Source: Eudorina sp. 2006-703-Eu-15 (taxonomy: Eukaryota > Chlorophyta > Chlorophyceae > Chlamydomonadales > Volvocaceae). Taken from it: a DNA stretch of 64,000 bases. The notes under the pieces were generated by a model. That model saw nothing but the letters and a program-made list of their open reading frames with translations. It did not search any database and was not told the origin of the DNA. Positions within the stretch are counted from its first letter, which is position 1, and each line of letters opens with the position of its first letter. The position numbers and the translations under genes are program-made. The stretch lies in the NCBI GenBank assembly GCA_003117195.1, contig BDSI01000054.1, positions 682,001 through 746,000 on the forward strand, read 5' to 3'. Of the stretch, positions 11,286-22,948 are shown piece by piece.

Positions 11286-14200
11286 ATGTTGCTTCGGCAA
11301 GAGAGAAACTGCACAATAGGGCATGGAAATGGGTGCTCAACTTCCACTAGCCAATCTATTCCAGTGTTATGCGTCGCGTCGTGCTCTAATCGAATGGTGT
11401 CGGCGGCCGGTCGCAAGTCCGTGACCCCGACTGGTCGCGCTCTTCGACCCCAACGAAATTCTCGAGGTAAGATCGCCAATTTCCCGCATCTTATATTCTG
11501 AGGACACTGGATCCCCAAATGAGTTAGGTTCCTCTCAATCAGCCCAGGCATCAAGGTATTCGCCATCGACGCCGCGCAGCCCTTCGATTACGAGCATCGA
11601 ATGCGCCAACAAAAGAGCGATGAGACAAAGCTCAAAGTTGGAATCGTCGGCTTTGGGACGTTCGGCCAGTTCCTTGCGAAGCGGCTTATTGCAAGAGGGC
11701 ACAAGGTGTGTAAAATGCACCTCGGCTCAGAACCCAGATTGGTCAGAGGTCCAGGCCAAACGGAGGCCTGCACTGAATGATGTAGCACTGCAGTCAGCAT
11801 CCGGATCGACCCCAGGGCTTGGGTGGGGGCAGTACGAGCGCTGCACGGACAGTTCATGCCCCATCCCTACGATCACCCGGGCTGCAGCTCCATCATCACC
11901 ACGAGTACCATGTTGAGAAAGAGTCCAATTTGAACAACCACTTGCCACAGGTGATTGCCACCTCCCGGACTCCGTACGACGAGGTGGCACGGAAACTAGG
12001 CGTGGAGTTCTACCAGGACGTGGATGACTTTTGCGAGGAGCACCCCGAGGTGGGTGGCGGGTACGCGGGACGTACCAGCACCACCGGCACTACCGGTGCG
12101 CAACGGATGGCCGACTTGCGCATCCGCTCCGCGGATGATGTGGGGTGGGGTGTGGGGTGATGACGTCATTGTCTGGTTCGACGGGGCCTACCGTGCTGGT
12201 TCGACGGGAGCCACCGCACCATCACGGCGCGGGGCCTGAAGGCGTTTGGCCGTCGGCAATCCCATCCCATCCCGCGGCTGCCGGTCCCGACCGGCTCGCG
12301 CTTGGTGGCCACCGCAAGCCGGCAGCGCTGCCCAGCTGATCAGCTCGACGGTGCTGATCCACCTGCAAACCTCCCTAGGTGCGCTGTGAGCGCCGCCTTT
12401 GCGTTGCTGCCCACGTGTTTCGGGGTTCCCTGCACGCCCCGCCTCCCCGCCTCTTTTGACGCCCCCGCCCCCGCAACCGCCCCCCCACCATCAGGTGGTG
12501 CTCCTGGCCAGCTCCATTCTGTCGACCGAGTCGGTGCTGCGGCATCTGCCGGTGCAGCGGTTGAAGCGCAACACGCTGTTCGTGGACGTGCTCTCCGTTA
12601 AGGTGGGCGAAGACTGCGGGCAGTGCCTGAGCTGGGCGAGCTGGGCAGTCCCTGCAGTGCCTGAGCTGGGCGAGCGGGAGCGGCAGGTTGAGCGAGGGGG
12701 AAGAGCGGTCGGTCCTGCGGGGGCGAGCTGGACAGCCAGTCAATCGTGGCGCTTCCGGGGGCGTCTGTCTTACATGCGCACATGCGGACAGCTCTGAATG
12801 TGTGATACGGTATTGTTGTGGGATTGATCTCGGGGGACCGCAGGGCTCTCCGGACGGTCCGCTTGGTGGGCAAAGGAGGGGAGGGGAGGGGCACGGAACC
12901 AGTGCGCCTTAATGGCCCCTGGGGGCTGGATGCGCGAGCAGCAACAGCAGCGACAGCGAACTCGTTGGCGGGGCATGTTGCGTTCCTCCCGTTCCCCCGG
13001 GTTCGTTCTTCGGGTTTATTTCTTTTCTCAATTTTACCCCAGACCGGTCTGTTTGTCCACCGAGCTGCTCTGTGCCGGGGCCAGGCACGCCCTCCATGAC
13101 CGCTTTGGTGCCGCCGCCCCTGGAGGTGTCCTCCTGACCCCGTCCCCTGTCCCCCGTCGCGGCCTCGCAGGTCTTCCCGAAGCAGCTGCTGCTGCGGGAG
13201 CTGCCGCCCGAGGTGGACATCCTGTGCACGCACCCCATGTTCGGGCCGGATAGCGGCAAGGGCAGCTGGGCGGGGCTGAACTTCATGTACGAGAAGGTCC
13301 GCATAGGGCCCGACGCGAAGCGCGAACGCCGCGTGGAGAACTTCCTCAAGGTGCGCGGCCTGAGCCACCCAGCCTTACCCGCCGTTAACTTGGGGATCGC
13401 TTGCCTTGGGGACCCGTCAGGCGGCGCGGTTAAACGTCGATGGGTTCGCGAAATTGAAACGGGCGACGTCCTGGTCGACGCCGCCGTACGACTCAGCGAG
13501 GGCGGCGTGACGGTGCGGCTGCTGCGGTCTCGACACGGCTAGTTGACATGCGCTGATCGACACGCCGTAGTCAGCCCTCCCGTGACCGCCAGGTGTAGGG
13601 GCCAGCTGGACGGCCTGGTCCTCGAGATCGGGTAGGGACGAGGGCGCATTGGATGCATCGCCCCTGCTCTGCCTGCCCGTACCTTCACGCTGGCCCGGGG
13701 TCCGGGTCCCGCAGACAGGCGCACCAGAGTGCGCCCGTACCCGCCACAGCCCGCCTCGCTAGTCCCCTGTGTCGCGTGTTGCATCGTGCTTGGGTCCAGG
13801 TATGGCCGCACCCTCAAGCCACTGTCTTGACAGCCTCCCTCGCTTCGTCTTTGCCATCCGATCACGTGGACGACCATCACGGTGGGGCAAAGATCGACCC
13901 CTTCACATCGCAATCGTCCATTCCATCGCCCGCCCCGAACCAATGTCGCGTGCCTGCCCGCGCGCCTGCCTGCGTGCCCGCCCGCCCACCTGCCCGCCCG
14001 CCCGCCAGTTCTTCCGCGAAGAGGGCTGTAACATGGTAGAGATGACCTGCGAGGAGCACGACCGCCAGGCCGCCTCCACCCAGTTCATCACCCACACCGT
14101 GGGCCGCGTGCTGGGCACCATGCAGCTGCGATCCACCGAGATCAACACCAAGGGCTTCGAGGCGCTGCTCAACCTGGTCAATAACACCACCAACGACTCC

Positions 14201-14509
14201 TTCGAGCTGTACTACGGCCTCTTCCTGTACAACCAGAACGCGACGGATGAGCTGGAGCGGCTGGAGCAGGCGTTCGACACGGTCAAGAAGCAGCTGTTCG
14301 GTAGGCTGCACGACATTGCGCGGGCGCAGCTGTTCCATGTGGACGAGTCCAAGGTTAATGCCAACGGGAACGGAAACGGGAGAGGCGCGGCGGCGCCGCC
14401 GCCGGCCTCGCTGCCGCCGGCGCGGGAACCGCTCGCGTTGCCGGCGGCCAAGGCGGACGCGGCGGCGTTCGCGAGCAGTTCGGCGAGCACAAGCACGATC
14501 GACGTTTAG
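11286..14509 (+). CDS. Arogenate (prephenate) dehydrogenase, plastid-targeted
   Basis: Catalyses NADP-dependent oxidative decarboxylation of arogenate to tyrosine, the last step of plant-type tyrosine synthesis in the plastid. Exons: 11286-11466, 11548-11705, 11951-12049, 12495-12602, 13171-13350, 14009-14509; 408 residues. The first about 60 residues are Ser/Arg/Thr-rich and lack acids, as in a chloroplast transit peptide. Then come the plant-specific IKVFAIDAAQPFDYE motif, the Rossmann GFGTFG (about 95-100), LLASSILSTESVL, CTHPMFGPDSGKGSW (His near 203) and the C-terminal helical domain EHDRQAASTQFITHTVGR. The last about 45 residues are Ala/Pro-rich and not conserved. Introns 1 (81 nt) and 2 are unusually short here. 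Substrate preference (arogenate over prephenate) is inferred from similarity to plant enzymes. Confidence 0.94.
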
Positions 14510-14699
14510 CTGGGCCCGGGCTGGATGGCGGGCGGGGGGGCCTGGGGGCGGGCGCTTGTTGGGAGGTGGGTCAGAAGGGTGCGCTGCTGAGGGGACTGTG
14601 TTTTGCGCGGAGGGGAATGTGCGCGAAGGGGGGCGCGGTTGGTTGCGTGCGTTATACTCGGAAGGTGTGGTGGTTGGTGCTTGGCGATGACGGCGCCCG

Positions 14700-14704
14700 T
14701 GTAA
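14700..14704 (+). terminator. Putative TGTAA polyadenylation signal of the dehydrogenase gene
   Basis: TGTAA 190 nt after the stop at 14507-14509, a typical 3' UTR length for this group. Confidence 0.6.
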
Positions 14705-15674
14705 TGAGGGTCTGCTGGAGCGTGTGCGGCGAGAGAGAGTGACGGCGCCGGAGGGAGTGGTGGGATGGGGGGCAGAGAAACAGAGCGGACGATGCGACTT
14801 CTGAGAGCGGCGTGCGACCACCGTACAGTTGTGAGTTGAACTGGGTTGGTTGGATATTCCCTTACATACGCTTCGACTGTTCTGCACGAAGTCCAGCCCA
14901 ATGGCTGGCTGAGCACCTTTCCGCATGCCGACGTAATGGTTCCGGAGGCTATGCATAAGGATTCTTATACAAAGGTGTGTCGCATGGCATGTGGGATGCT
15001 GTCGCGCCCAACTGAAGAAACATGCCTGCCATACACAACAGCGCAGGATACAATCGCCATTAGCGCGCGATATGGCCAACATGAATACCCTCAGCCTCCC
15101 ACGAGAGAACACATCAGGTCCGTTGCGCCAACCCATGGTTCTATACGTATTAACAGACGTTGCCTGCTCCTATGCTCTGCCGACCCGCCGCCTGCCCCAT
15201 TTCTGTTTATTGTTCATATAATACACCAACACGTAACAAGTCAGGAACCCAGTTCAGTTCATTGACCTTCAGCTCATATGCCCATGCGGCCCATCGGCGG
15301 TGTGAAACATGGCGCCCCCCTCTCGCCTGTCGTACTAGTTGGTCCTACTCATGTACGCGTCACGTCTCTGGTCACTACCCGAGTCAGGTAAAAGTAATTG
15401 GCCTCTATGGTGTTGCCTGAACCCCTCCCTGGACGGAACTGTCCGTTGCCTTGCACCCCGGCCGAACCACACTCCGTTCACCCCCCGGAACGATGGACCG
15501 AGCTACTCAAACCCCTCCGCGCCCCAAGCAACGACGAGCACATGTCCCCTGAACCAGTCGCCAAGTATCTCAATGAGGACTAGTTGCGTGTAAGCGTCCA
15601 ATCATCTCGGTATCCACCTCGTGCTTGACGCTGCACGCCGCCATCCAGCCGCGTCCATTCAGCGTGCCATTGGC
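14705..15674. other. Convergent intergenic region
   Basis: Lies between the dehydrogenase poly(A) signal and the stop of the minus-strand DUF2423 gene. No supportable coding exon, tRNA or long repeat was seen. Base composition is mixed, less GC-rich than the genes. Confidence 0.6.
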
Positions 15675-16010
15675 CTACCGCTGACCCTTCTTGCCTTTCT
15701 TGTAGAACTGGTTCTTCCCCGCCAGCACGGAAATTTTCTTCTTGCCACCCTTCTTCGTAACAGCGCCCTTCAACGACTTCACGGCCTTTTTGACCCGAAC
15801 CGTCGCAGGCTTGTCGGCTGTCTCCATGGCGCTATCCTTATCCGTTGTAGGGACGATATGTGGCTCCACTGGTTCGGAGGCAAGGCACGCCGCCAGCGCT
15901 GCTTGGCGTTTCTCCTCCGCCGTCTGAATCCAGGCCGTCTGCTTCACCACTTGCTCGCGTCGTTGTGTGCGCAGCTTTTTCTTGGAGTTACTTCGGCCAG
16001 ATTTCGCCAT
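15675..16010 (-). CDS. DUF2423-domain small basic protein (YBL028C-like)
   Basis: A single-exon gene of 111 residues. It begins MAKSGRSNSKKKLRTQRREQ, the hallmark N-terminus of the DUF2423 family (yeast YBL028C; related proteins often start MAKSLRSK). The C-terminus is again Lys-rich (GGKKKISVLAGKNQFYKKGK), with a short acidic/Ala centre. The strong positive charge suggests nucleolar or ribosome-biogenesis association, as for the yeast homologue, but molecular function is unknown. The ATG is the natural family start. It is unusual in this window for lacking introns. The gene diverges from the PDK gene. Confidence 0.85.
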   Translation of the reverse strand: MAKSGRSNSKKKLRTQRREQVVKQTAWIQTAEEKRQAALAACLASEPVEPHIVPTTDKDSAMETADKPATVRVKKAVKSLKGAVTKKGGKKKISVLAGKNQFYKKGKKGQR

Positions 16011-17219
16011 CGAAGCCGCTGTATCAAGCTACCAAATGTTGTTCAGCAACGGTTGCTTAATGACACGCCCAGATATTGTCGATTCACAGCAGAAAGCCCA
16101 GAAGATAGAATATGTATGCCCCACAGCGTCTGGCCAGCAACCCAAACAAAGTAAGGTCACGAAATAAAACCGTTAGCGTGATGTACGACGTGCTAGTGAA
16201 ATTGTGTTCGTCGGGTATTGGGGATCAGTGCAGCGGGCTAGGCGTAACGTAAACCTCAGTGCATGTGTGCTATCTTTGATGTCGTAGGAATCAAGTTTCT
16301 TGACCTTTAACTGACGCGTGACTAGAACGCAGCAAGCCTTGTGCTATGCTTCGTGTCTTCCTCTTCGAAGCCAAGTAAATGTTAAAGCATTGTTTCGAAA
16401 TATCGTTGAAACTGTCGTCGAAATCTTCTTGCTGCTTGTAGTCGGGCGCGAGCGCACGACGTTGCGGGGCATCGACGCCGTTCCCACTTTTCAAACAAGA
16501 GATCGCACCGCATGGCCGCCTTCCTGGTATTGCTGCCCGAGGCCGCGTGCTCGAACGCATCGCGGCTTGCGGATGCAGCTTGCGTCGCGGTGTCGGCGTT
16601 TCGTGCGGTGGCGTCACGAACCGCGCGCCCTCCATCAGCACAGCACGTTCGGACGCCGACCGACCTCACCGGACCGCAGCACAAAGCACACCCAGAACTC
16701 CGACATCCAGGCTTTTTCCCGCCAGCGACCGTCCAAGTGCAGCCCGGGTCCTGCTCCCCGCCGCCGCCATCGCAACCGCAGCCCCCTCGGACGCCACCGC
16801 TCCGAGATGCAGCCGAGATCACTGCCCCGAGCAGCCGCGCGCCGCAAGGGCGCAGCGGTACGGCACCAGGGGCCCCGCACCGAGGCGCCCCATCACCCGT
16901 CCCGGCTCCCGTCTTGGGCCTCACAACGCCGCCGCAAGGTGCCGCCGCGTGCACCTCTCCGTCTCCGTTGCAAGGCCCCGCGCAACCGCCCCAACGACCA
17001 CCGCCGTGCACAACCGCCAACGGTGCCGGGCCGCCCCGGGTGCGCTCCGGAACCCCCGCCGCGGGGATCCTTTTGTGTGAGCACCGCACGGTCGACGGCG
17101 GCCGCACGTTGCTCGGCCGGCCGGCGTCAGCAGCGCGCCGCCAACGTTGCTCGTCCTCGTTGCCGGCCGCGTGGGCGGGTGTGTACGGCAGTGCAGTACA
17201 GACAAGGACGCATTACGCC
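16011..17219. other. Divergent intergenic region / possible PDK 5' extension
   Basis: Upstream of both the DUF2423 gene (-) and the PDK gene (+). From 16512 an ATG-initiated frame runs without stops into the PDK start at 17220 (236 extra codons). Its translation is Pro/Ser/Arg-rich, low complexity and resembles nothing, so I treat it as 5' UTR/promoter. A shorter in-frame mitochondrial presequence within it cannot be excluded. Confidence 0.5.
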
Positions 17220-20200
17220 ATGACCGCCTCGTTGCGGGCGGACATCCAGGCCGCCGCGTTGAAGAAGCAGACAGGTGCGTGGGTGGGTGGGGAGGTGGGT
17301 GGGTGGGTGGGTGGGTGGGTGGGTTATTAAGGAGAAAAGCTGAGCCGCGAATAAGCAGACCCTGGGTGGGTGGGTGGGTGGGTGGGTGGGTGGCAGTACG
17401 GGAATGCAGATAGCCGCCCACGCCACGTCATCAGGTACCCCCACGCCGCCGGTAGGGCTGTGCCGTGGGGGTACCTGCGGGCTGTGCCTTGGAGCACAGC
17501 CCGGCGTGTCCGGTTGGGGTGGGCGACATCCTACCTAGATGAGCCTACCGTGGGGGAGGGGCAGCGGGCGGCTCATCTGTGGCGTCCGGTCCTCGGGTCT
17601 TGGGGCTCGCCCTCGTCTCCCTGGCTTCCGGTGTGAAGCCTTTTCTATTCACCCCTAGGAATGAGTGAGACTGAAGTCACCGTGTATGTATCGAGGCCTG
17701 TCCGGTTTGGATGTGGTCCGGCCCGGTCGGGTCCGGTCCGGTCCGGGGTTTGAATCCAAAGCGGCGTCGCCGCCGCTTTCGTACCCCGTACCGTGTACGT
17801 GCTGTAGTACCCTGGAGGGCGCCGAACAAAGAGCCGTCCCCGCTTAGCGCGCCGGTCCCCGCCCATCCGGTAACACAGCGTGGGTGACGCAGCACAGCCG
17901 GCCGTGTCCGCCGACCTGCCTCTTCAGGCGGCCCGGGCCCCGTCGCTGCACCGTTCCGCGATCGGACCTCCGCTCTGGCATTCCGCGCAGTCCATCTGGT
18001 GGTGTGCCGCTGTACCACTTAGAACGTGCTGGCCCCCGGCCCCCCGCGCAGGCTGCGCCGCGATTGCCCCTCTCCCTGGGATGATGGCGGGCCCATGCAA
18101 CCTCACCCATCCCCGACACCGTTCCCCCAGTCCACACCCAGTTTCTCCCCCACACCTGCCAATCTGCGAGATATCCTTCCCCATGCCTCCCTCCCTCTCT
18201 ATCTGCCGCCCCTCCCTTCTCTCTGCCCCCGCTCACGGCCGCCCTTCCCTCTCTCTCTGCCTCCCCCCTCTCCCTCCCTGCCTTCCCAGGTGTTAGCCTG
18301 AAGTACCTGTTGGACTTCGGCATGCAGCCCCTGGAGCGCCAGATGCTGCTGTCCGCCCGCTTCCTGCACGCCGAGATCCCCATCCGCCTGGCCCACCGCC
18401 TGATGGACCTCAACCACCTGCCCAGGAGGCTCAGCGAGGAGCCCCACGTGAGGAGGGTCAAGGTGAGCGGGTGCATCAGGAAACATAAGGAAACGATGTG
18501 TGTGTGTGTGTGTAAAAGAAAACGATGTGTGTGTGTGAAAGAAAACGATGTGTGTGTGCGTGTGGTCTTAAGGCAGGCGTGACATGCAGGGGGCAGAACA
18601 GCGCCCAAATAATTGCCCGTATGCGTATATAGTAAACCCTATGCCCGACCCATACAGAGATAACAGGCTGCTGTGTGTGAAGAACGCTGTCGGTTTGCCG
18701 CGCTTTTGGTGTCGCTGCGTCGCGGAAGGCTACCAGCTGTTGCGGGTCGGCTGCCTTCGCCACACAGACCGTGCGTGTGTTTTGATAAGAGACCCGCCCG
18801 ACCCAAACCAAGTGCCAATATACTTACCATATTAACCTGCGAATTGGAAAACATGAAAACAGCGTGCGTGTGTGTGATCCTCGCGTTGTTATCGGAATGT
18901 GCCCACCTGCAAGTAATACGATGTGTTTGTATCACGAAACTGAGCCGCGAGAAACGAGGAGTGTGTTCGGAGACCCGCCCGACCCAAACTGTGGTTGTGT
19001 TATTCGGCAGGCCAGGCCAGGCAAGGCCGTCGTGGCATGCCAAGGGCAGAGCTAAGCCCGGGAAATGCCCGCACGCCACACGACTGCCCCTGACCCTGCC
19101 AGGGTTTGTATATGGTGTGTATATGTGCATGTATGTGTGTGGTCGTTAGGGGGTTGGGGGACCTGCTGGGGCGCCCGGGGTGACCAGGGCCTGTGGGTGG
19201 TGAAGGGGTTGGTGCAGAGTCGGGGTGCGTGTGTGCCCTTCAACGAGGATCAATCAGGGCAGCAGAAATGATGCCTCGTCGATGGTGGGTCAGGCGAGCC
19301 CCGCCAGCGCCCGATCCCCACGCCGCCCCGCTTCCGCGGAGCCCGCACCCCACCCGACCACTCCCCTCCCCCTTCCTCCTATGTCTACCAATGTCCTATA
19401 TCCCCCTTCCCCTTCCTCCTCCTCCTCGGGCCCCCTCCCGGCCCCCCCCCCAGGGCTGGTACGCGGAATCCTTCGCGGACTTCCGCGCCTTCCCCGCCAT
19501 CAAGGACTCCATGGACGTGGTGCGCTTCACCGCGATGCTGAAGAACGCCTTCCGCCGCCACAACAACGTGGTGCCCGCCATCGCCAAGGGCGTCGAGGAG
19601 TACAAGAGCGAGCTGGAGGTGGGGCCGGGTGATGGGTGGTGTGAGGTCAAGGGTGGGTGCGTCCCCAACTTGACTGCAAATGTACGGCATAGGTACGGCA
19701 TGCACTCTGTGCTCCCCCCTGCATGCTCTGTCTGACGTGCTGCCCTCGGCCCTCCCCTCCGCTGTGGTGCGGGCACGGACTCCCGGGGCCCGGCCCGGAC
19801 CATCTCCCCCCTTCCGACCTTCCAGGCCGCCTGCGGCCTTTGCCTACGGCTTTGCCATCCACCCTCGCCCCACTTATGCCCTCCCCCCTCCCCCTTCATG
19901 CATCCTTGCCTGCCTTTCTCCTGCACCGTCTCCCTCCCACTCCCTCCCCCTCGCCCTCATGTCTCTACTCGAGTCTCTATCGGATATTCGCTCTGGCAGC
20001 AGCGCAGTATAAAATATGTCTACCAATTTCCTATACCCCCCCCTGTTCCCTCCCCCTCCCCCTCCATCTCCCTTATGTCAATGAAGAGTCCTCCCCTTTC
20101 CCTCCCCTTTGTCCCTTCCCCTCCCCTCATCCCCCCTCCTCCTCCCTCCCCCTACCCCGCCCAGCGCACCCACGAGTCCAGCCGGGAGCGCGAGAGCGAG

Positions 20201-22789
20201 ATCCAGCACTTCCTGGACACCTTCTTCCTCTCCCGCATCGCCATCCGCTTCCTGGCGGGGCACCACATCGCAATGTTCGAGCCGCCGCGGCCCGACCACA
20301 TCGGCCTGGTCAACACGCGCTGCTGCCCCTTCACGGTGCGTGTGTGCCGCCCGGGGGGGGGAGGGGGAGGGGGAGGGGGAGGGGGGAGGGGGGAGGGGGG
20401 AGGGGGAGGGGGGAGGGGGAGGGGGAGGGGGAGGGGGAGGGGGGAGGGGGGAGGAGGGGATTGGGCGACCGTTTTCTCCGGGTTCGCTGTTTCGATTTTG
20501 ACATGCAGGGTGTGTGTGTCACGCGACGTGCCGCGGGCCGTCTGGCCCTGACCCCCTGCCCTGCCCGGCCACCAAGCCCCAAACCCCAACCCCGAACTCC
20601 GCCCCAACCCCAAATCCCGAACCCCAACCCCAACCCCCAACCCCAACCCGAACCCCAACCCCCATCCCCAGGTGGCCTCGGACGCGGTGTCTGAGGCCCG
20701 GGCCATGTGCTTCCGTGAGTACGGCGGTGCGCCGCAGGTTACGATGCTGGGCAACACGGGGCTCACCATGGCGTACGTGCCCTCCCACCTGCACCACATG
20801 GTGGGTGGGTGGGTGGGTGGGTGGGTGGGTGGGTGGGTGGTGGGTGGGTGGGTGGGTGGGTGGGTGGGTGGGTGGGTGGGTGGGGGGGGGGGGGGGGTGG
20901 GAGTGGGTGGGGGGGCTGGGAGTGGCGGGGGGCTGGGGGGCTGGGATTGGGACTGGGACTGGGACTGGGACTGGGAGGTGGCGGAGAGTTGGATTTGGGC
21001 TTGAGGAGAGGCGGTGGTGTATTGGCGGGTGGGTGGGGAAGAGTGGGTGTTGGCGGGATCGGTGGAGGTCGCCTGGGCCGTCCGCCGCCGCGGCTTACCC
21101 GCCCGCGTCCCGGCCATCCCCTCCCTGGGTCCTGCTGCCCCCCCCCCCGGGCCTTTTTTGGGGTTGATTTCTTTTTTCAATTTTCCCCCCTTCGCCCCCT
21201 CGCCCCCCTCGCCCCCCTGGGTGCCTTTGGGATGTGTCGACCAACTTCCCATATCTTCCCTTTCGCCCATGTCGCCCCTTTCTCCTACCCCCGTCCGTCC
21301 CTCCCCCCGTCCCGCCCCGCCCCGCCCCCGCCCCGCCCCGCCCCGCCCCGCCCCGCCCGCCCCGCCCCGCCCCCGCCCCGCCCCGCCCCGCCCCCCGTCC
21401 TCGTCCGCAGGTGTTTGAGCTGGTGAAGAACAGCCTGAGGGCGGTCCAGGAGCGGTTCAGTGAGTCTGACACGGAGCCACCGCCCATACAGGTGGTGGTG
21501 GCGGAAGGGCTCGAGGACGTCACCATCAAGGTGGGTGGGGTGGGGGGGAGACGAGGGGGGACGAGGGGGGGAACGAGGGGCGGCCGGGAGCCCTCCCCCC
21601 AGGGGGAGGGGAGGGGATTGAAGGGTATAGGAAATTGGTAGACGTGTTCAAACTGCGCTGCTGCCAGAGAGCAAAGGTGCGGTGAAGAGTCAACTGTACC
21701 AGGGAGGGATCTCCAACGATGAGACGACGGGGAGTGGAGGTCGGCGAGGGGGCAAGGGGCGGTGCCGCCCCCGACACGTGCGACGTGTAGCGCCTCGTGA
21801 GTCGTGGCCCTTTGTGGTTCATCCAAAATCCAGTCCAAAACAAACCCTCCCCTCATGTCAAACCCTCCCCTCATGTCAAGTTGTCAACCAATTTCCTACA
21901 TATTCGGCTCTGGCAGCGCCGCAGTATAAATATGTCAACCAGTTTCCTATACCCCCCTTCCCCGCAGGTCTCCGACCAGGGCGGCGGCATCGCCCGCTCC
22001 GGCCTACCTCGCATCTGGACCTACCTGTACACCACCGCCCGCTCGCCCCTGCCCGACGTGGATATCGACAGCACCAACATGCCCACCGTGCTGGCGGGCT
22101 ACGGCTGCGGGCTGCCGCTCAGCAGGCTGTACGCCAGGTACGGCGCGCGTGTGCGTATACCGTACCACGACATGCTGTACAATGCCGTACCTGTACGGCC
22201 GGGGGGGCACGGCGTGGCCTGACGCTGTACGGCAGCTGAGTGACGGCCTGCGTCCCCTGTCTTTTGCAGGGTTTGCTGCCGCACCCTAATCCCTGCCGCC
22301 CTCCTCCCTTCCGCGTCATCGTCCTCGTCCTTCTTTCTTGCCTTGTTCCTTCTCCTCTGTCTTCTTCGCCGTCACCTTCTCCCCTCTCGGTGGTTGTCTT
22401 GGTGCTTCCTGCGGCCCCTCCCGGCCCCTCAAGGAGCCCGTAACCCCGCGGCCCCTTGCCCGCCCACCTGCCGGTCAGACCCCGGTAGCCCCCGTCACCA
22501 TGCGCCTCCCTCATGTCCATTATTGAGACATCGAAACAAACGTCACCAAACGGCTGCCCCCCTTCCCCCGCTCCGTGTTTTCATTTTTTTACCCCTCCTC
22601 CCCTCTCTCCGTGTTTTTATGTTAACCCCCCCTCCCTCCCCTCCCCTCCCCTCCCTCCCTCTCCCTCCCTCCGCCAGGTACTTTGGGGGCGACCTGCAGA
22701 TCATCTCCATGGAGGGGTACGGCACTGACGCCTACCTGCACCTGGCCCGACTGGGCAACGACGAGGAGCCGCTGCCCGGCGCTGTGTGA
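17220..22789 (+). CDS. PDK: Pyruvate dehydrogenase kinase, mitochondrial
   Basis: Phosphorylates the E1-alpha subunit of mitochondrial pyruvate dehydrogenase and switches the complex off. Exons: 17220-17274, 18290-18462, 19454-19618, 20165-20335, 20672-20800, 21411-21530, 21968-22137, 22678-22789; all phases join, 364 residues, normal family length. The N-terminal helical domain reads ALKKQTGVSLKYLLDFG, then FLARFLHAEIPIRLAHRL-like helices and FLDTFFLSRIAIRFLAGHH. The GHKL ATP site has the N-box FELVKNSLRAV (Glu234, Asn238), G1 box DQGGG (about 274-278) and G2 box GYGCGLPLSRLYARYFGGDL. The alternative kinase of branched-chain ketoacid dehydrogenase is less likely, given the plant-PDK-like N-terminus. 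The ATG at 17220 is minimal; a presequence may start further upstream in frame. Introns are packed with microsatellites and dispersed repeats. Confidence 0.95.
17275..17393. repeat. GGGT tetranucleotide tracts at the 5' end of PDK intron 1
   Basis: Two (GGGT)n runs (about 17278-17325 and 17361-17392) begin right at the donor GTGCGT. The intron ends in C/T-rich sequence before the acceptor at 18289. Confidence 0.9.
18493..19070 (+). repeat. Nested dispersed repeats inside PDK intron 2
   Basis: This 991-nt intron holds two direct copies of an 'AAAGAAAACGATGTGTGTG' unit (about 18507 and 18538). It also has a rearranged copy of intronic family 2 (18572-18605) and two exact copies of GAGACCCGCCCGACCCAAAC (about 18788 and 18970). 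The pattern suggests repeated insertion into one intron. Confidence 0.7.
19380..19405 (+). repeat. Intronic TIR element, degraded right-end copy (family 1)
   Basis: ATGTCTACCAATGTCCTATA matches the outermost part of the family-1 right end. It lies about 50 nt upstream of the PDK exon-3 acceptor. Confidence 0.55.
19984..20036 (+). repeat. Intronic TIR element, right-end copy (family 1)
   Basis: CTCTGGCAGCAGCGCAGTAT followed by AAAATATGTCTACCAATTTC and CTATA. This is the reverse complement of the left ends seen at 4825 and 21624. It lies in PDK intron 3, about 130 nt before the acceptor. Confidence 0.8.
20352..20459. repeat. GGGGGA-type simple repeat in PDK intron 4
   Basis: About 100 bp of (G)4-6A units start 16 nt after the donor at 20336. 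The other end of the intron (20575-20670) is the C-rich 'CCCCAA' type. Confidence 0.95.
20800..20895. repeat. GGGT array and poly-G at the 5' end of PDK intron 5
   Basis: About 20 GGGT units run from the donor itself into a 13-nt G run. The partner C-rich array is at 21296-21396. Confidence 0.95.
21296..21396. repeat. CCCCG array at the 3' end of PDK intron 5
   Basis: About 100 bp of (CCCCG)n and variants ending 14 nt before the acceptor at 21410. It is potentially complementary to the G-rich 5' half of the same intron. Confidence 0.95.
21624..21953 (+). repeat. Complete TIR element filling PDK intron 6 (family 1, both ends)
   Basis: The left end at 21624-21689 (TATAGGAAATTGGTAGACGT, then TTCAAACTGCGCTGCTGCCA) pairs with a right end at 21904-21953 (CTCTGGCAGCGCCGCAGTAT ... 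CCAGTTTCCTATA). An extra partial right end is at 21882-21900. The terminal inverted repeats are about 44 bp. The element occupies most of the 437-nt intron 21531-21967 and stops 14 nt short of the acceptor. It encodes nothing recognisable, so it resembles a MITE or introner. Confidence 0.8.
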
Positions 22790-22852
22790 GGCGGAGGCAG
22801 GCAGGAACATCTGTGTGTCTGGCGAGAAACCCGCCCCGAGGAGCATTCTGTG

Positions 22853-22876
22853 TGTGTTTTTAGAAATGCAACCCGC
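22853..22876 (+). repeat. Dispersed repeat, family 3, copy 1
   Basis: GTGTTTTTAGAAATGCAACC followed by CGCC in the presumed PDK 3' UTR. Near-identical copies are at 47224-47246 and 61347-61370. Confidence 0.65.
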
Positions 22877-22943
22877 CAGACCGCATTGCGTGTGTGTGTG
22901 TTCCCCCCAGAGTGCAGCGTGCGGGCGTGCGGATGGTGGTGGG

Positions 22944-22948
22944 TGTAA
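22944..22948 (+). terminator. Putative TGTAA polyadenylation signal of PDK
   Basis: TGTAA 155 nt after the PDK stop codon. Confidence 0.55.

Noticed and set aside
16512..17219. 236-codon in-frame extension upstream of PDK
   Set aside because: It is low complexity, not mitochondrial-presequence-like over most of its length, and PDK is already full length from 17220. Kept only as a note.
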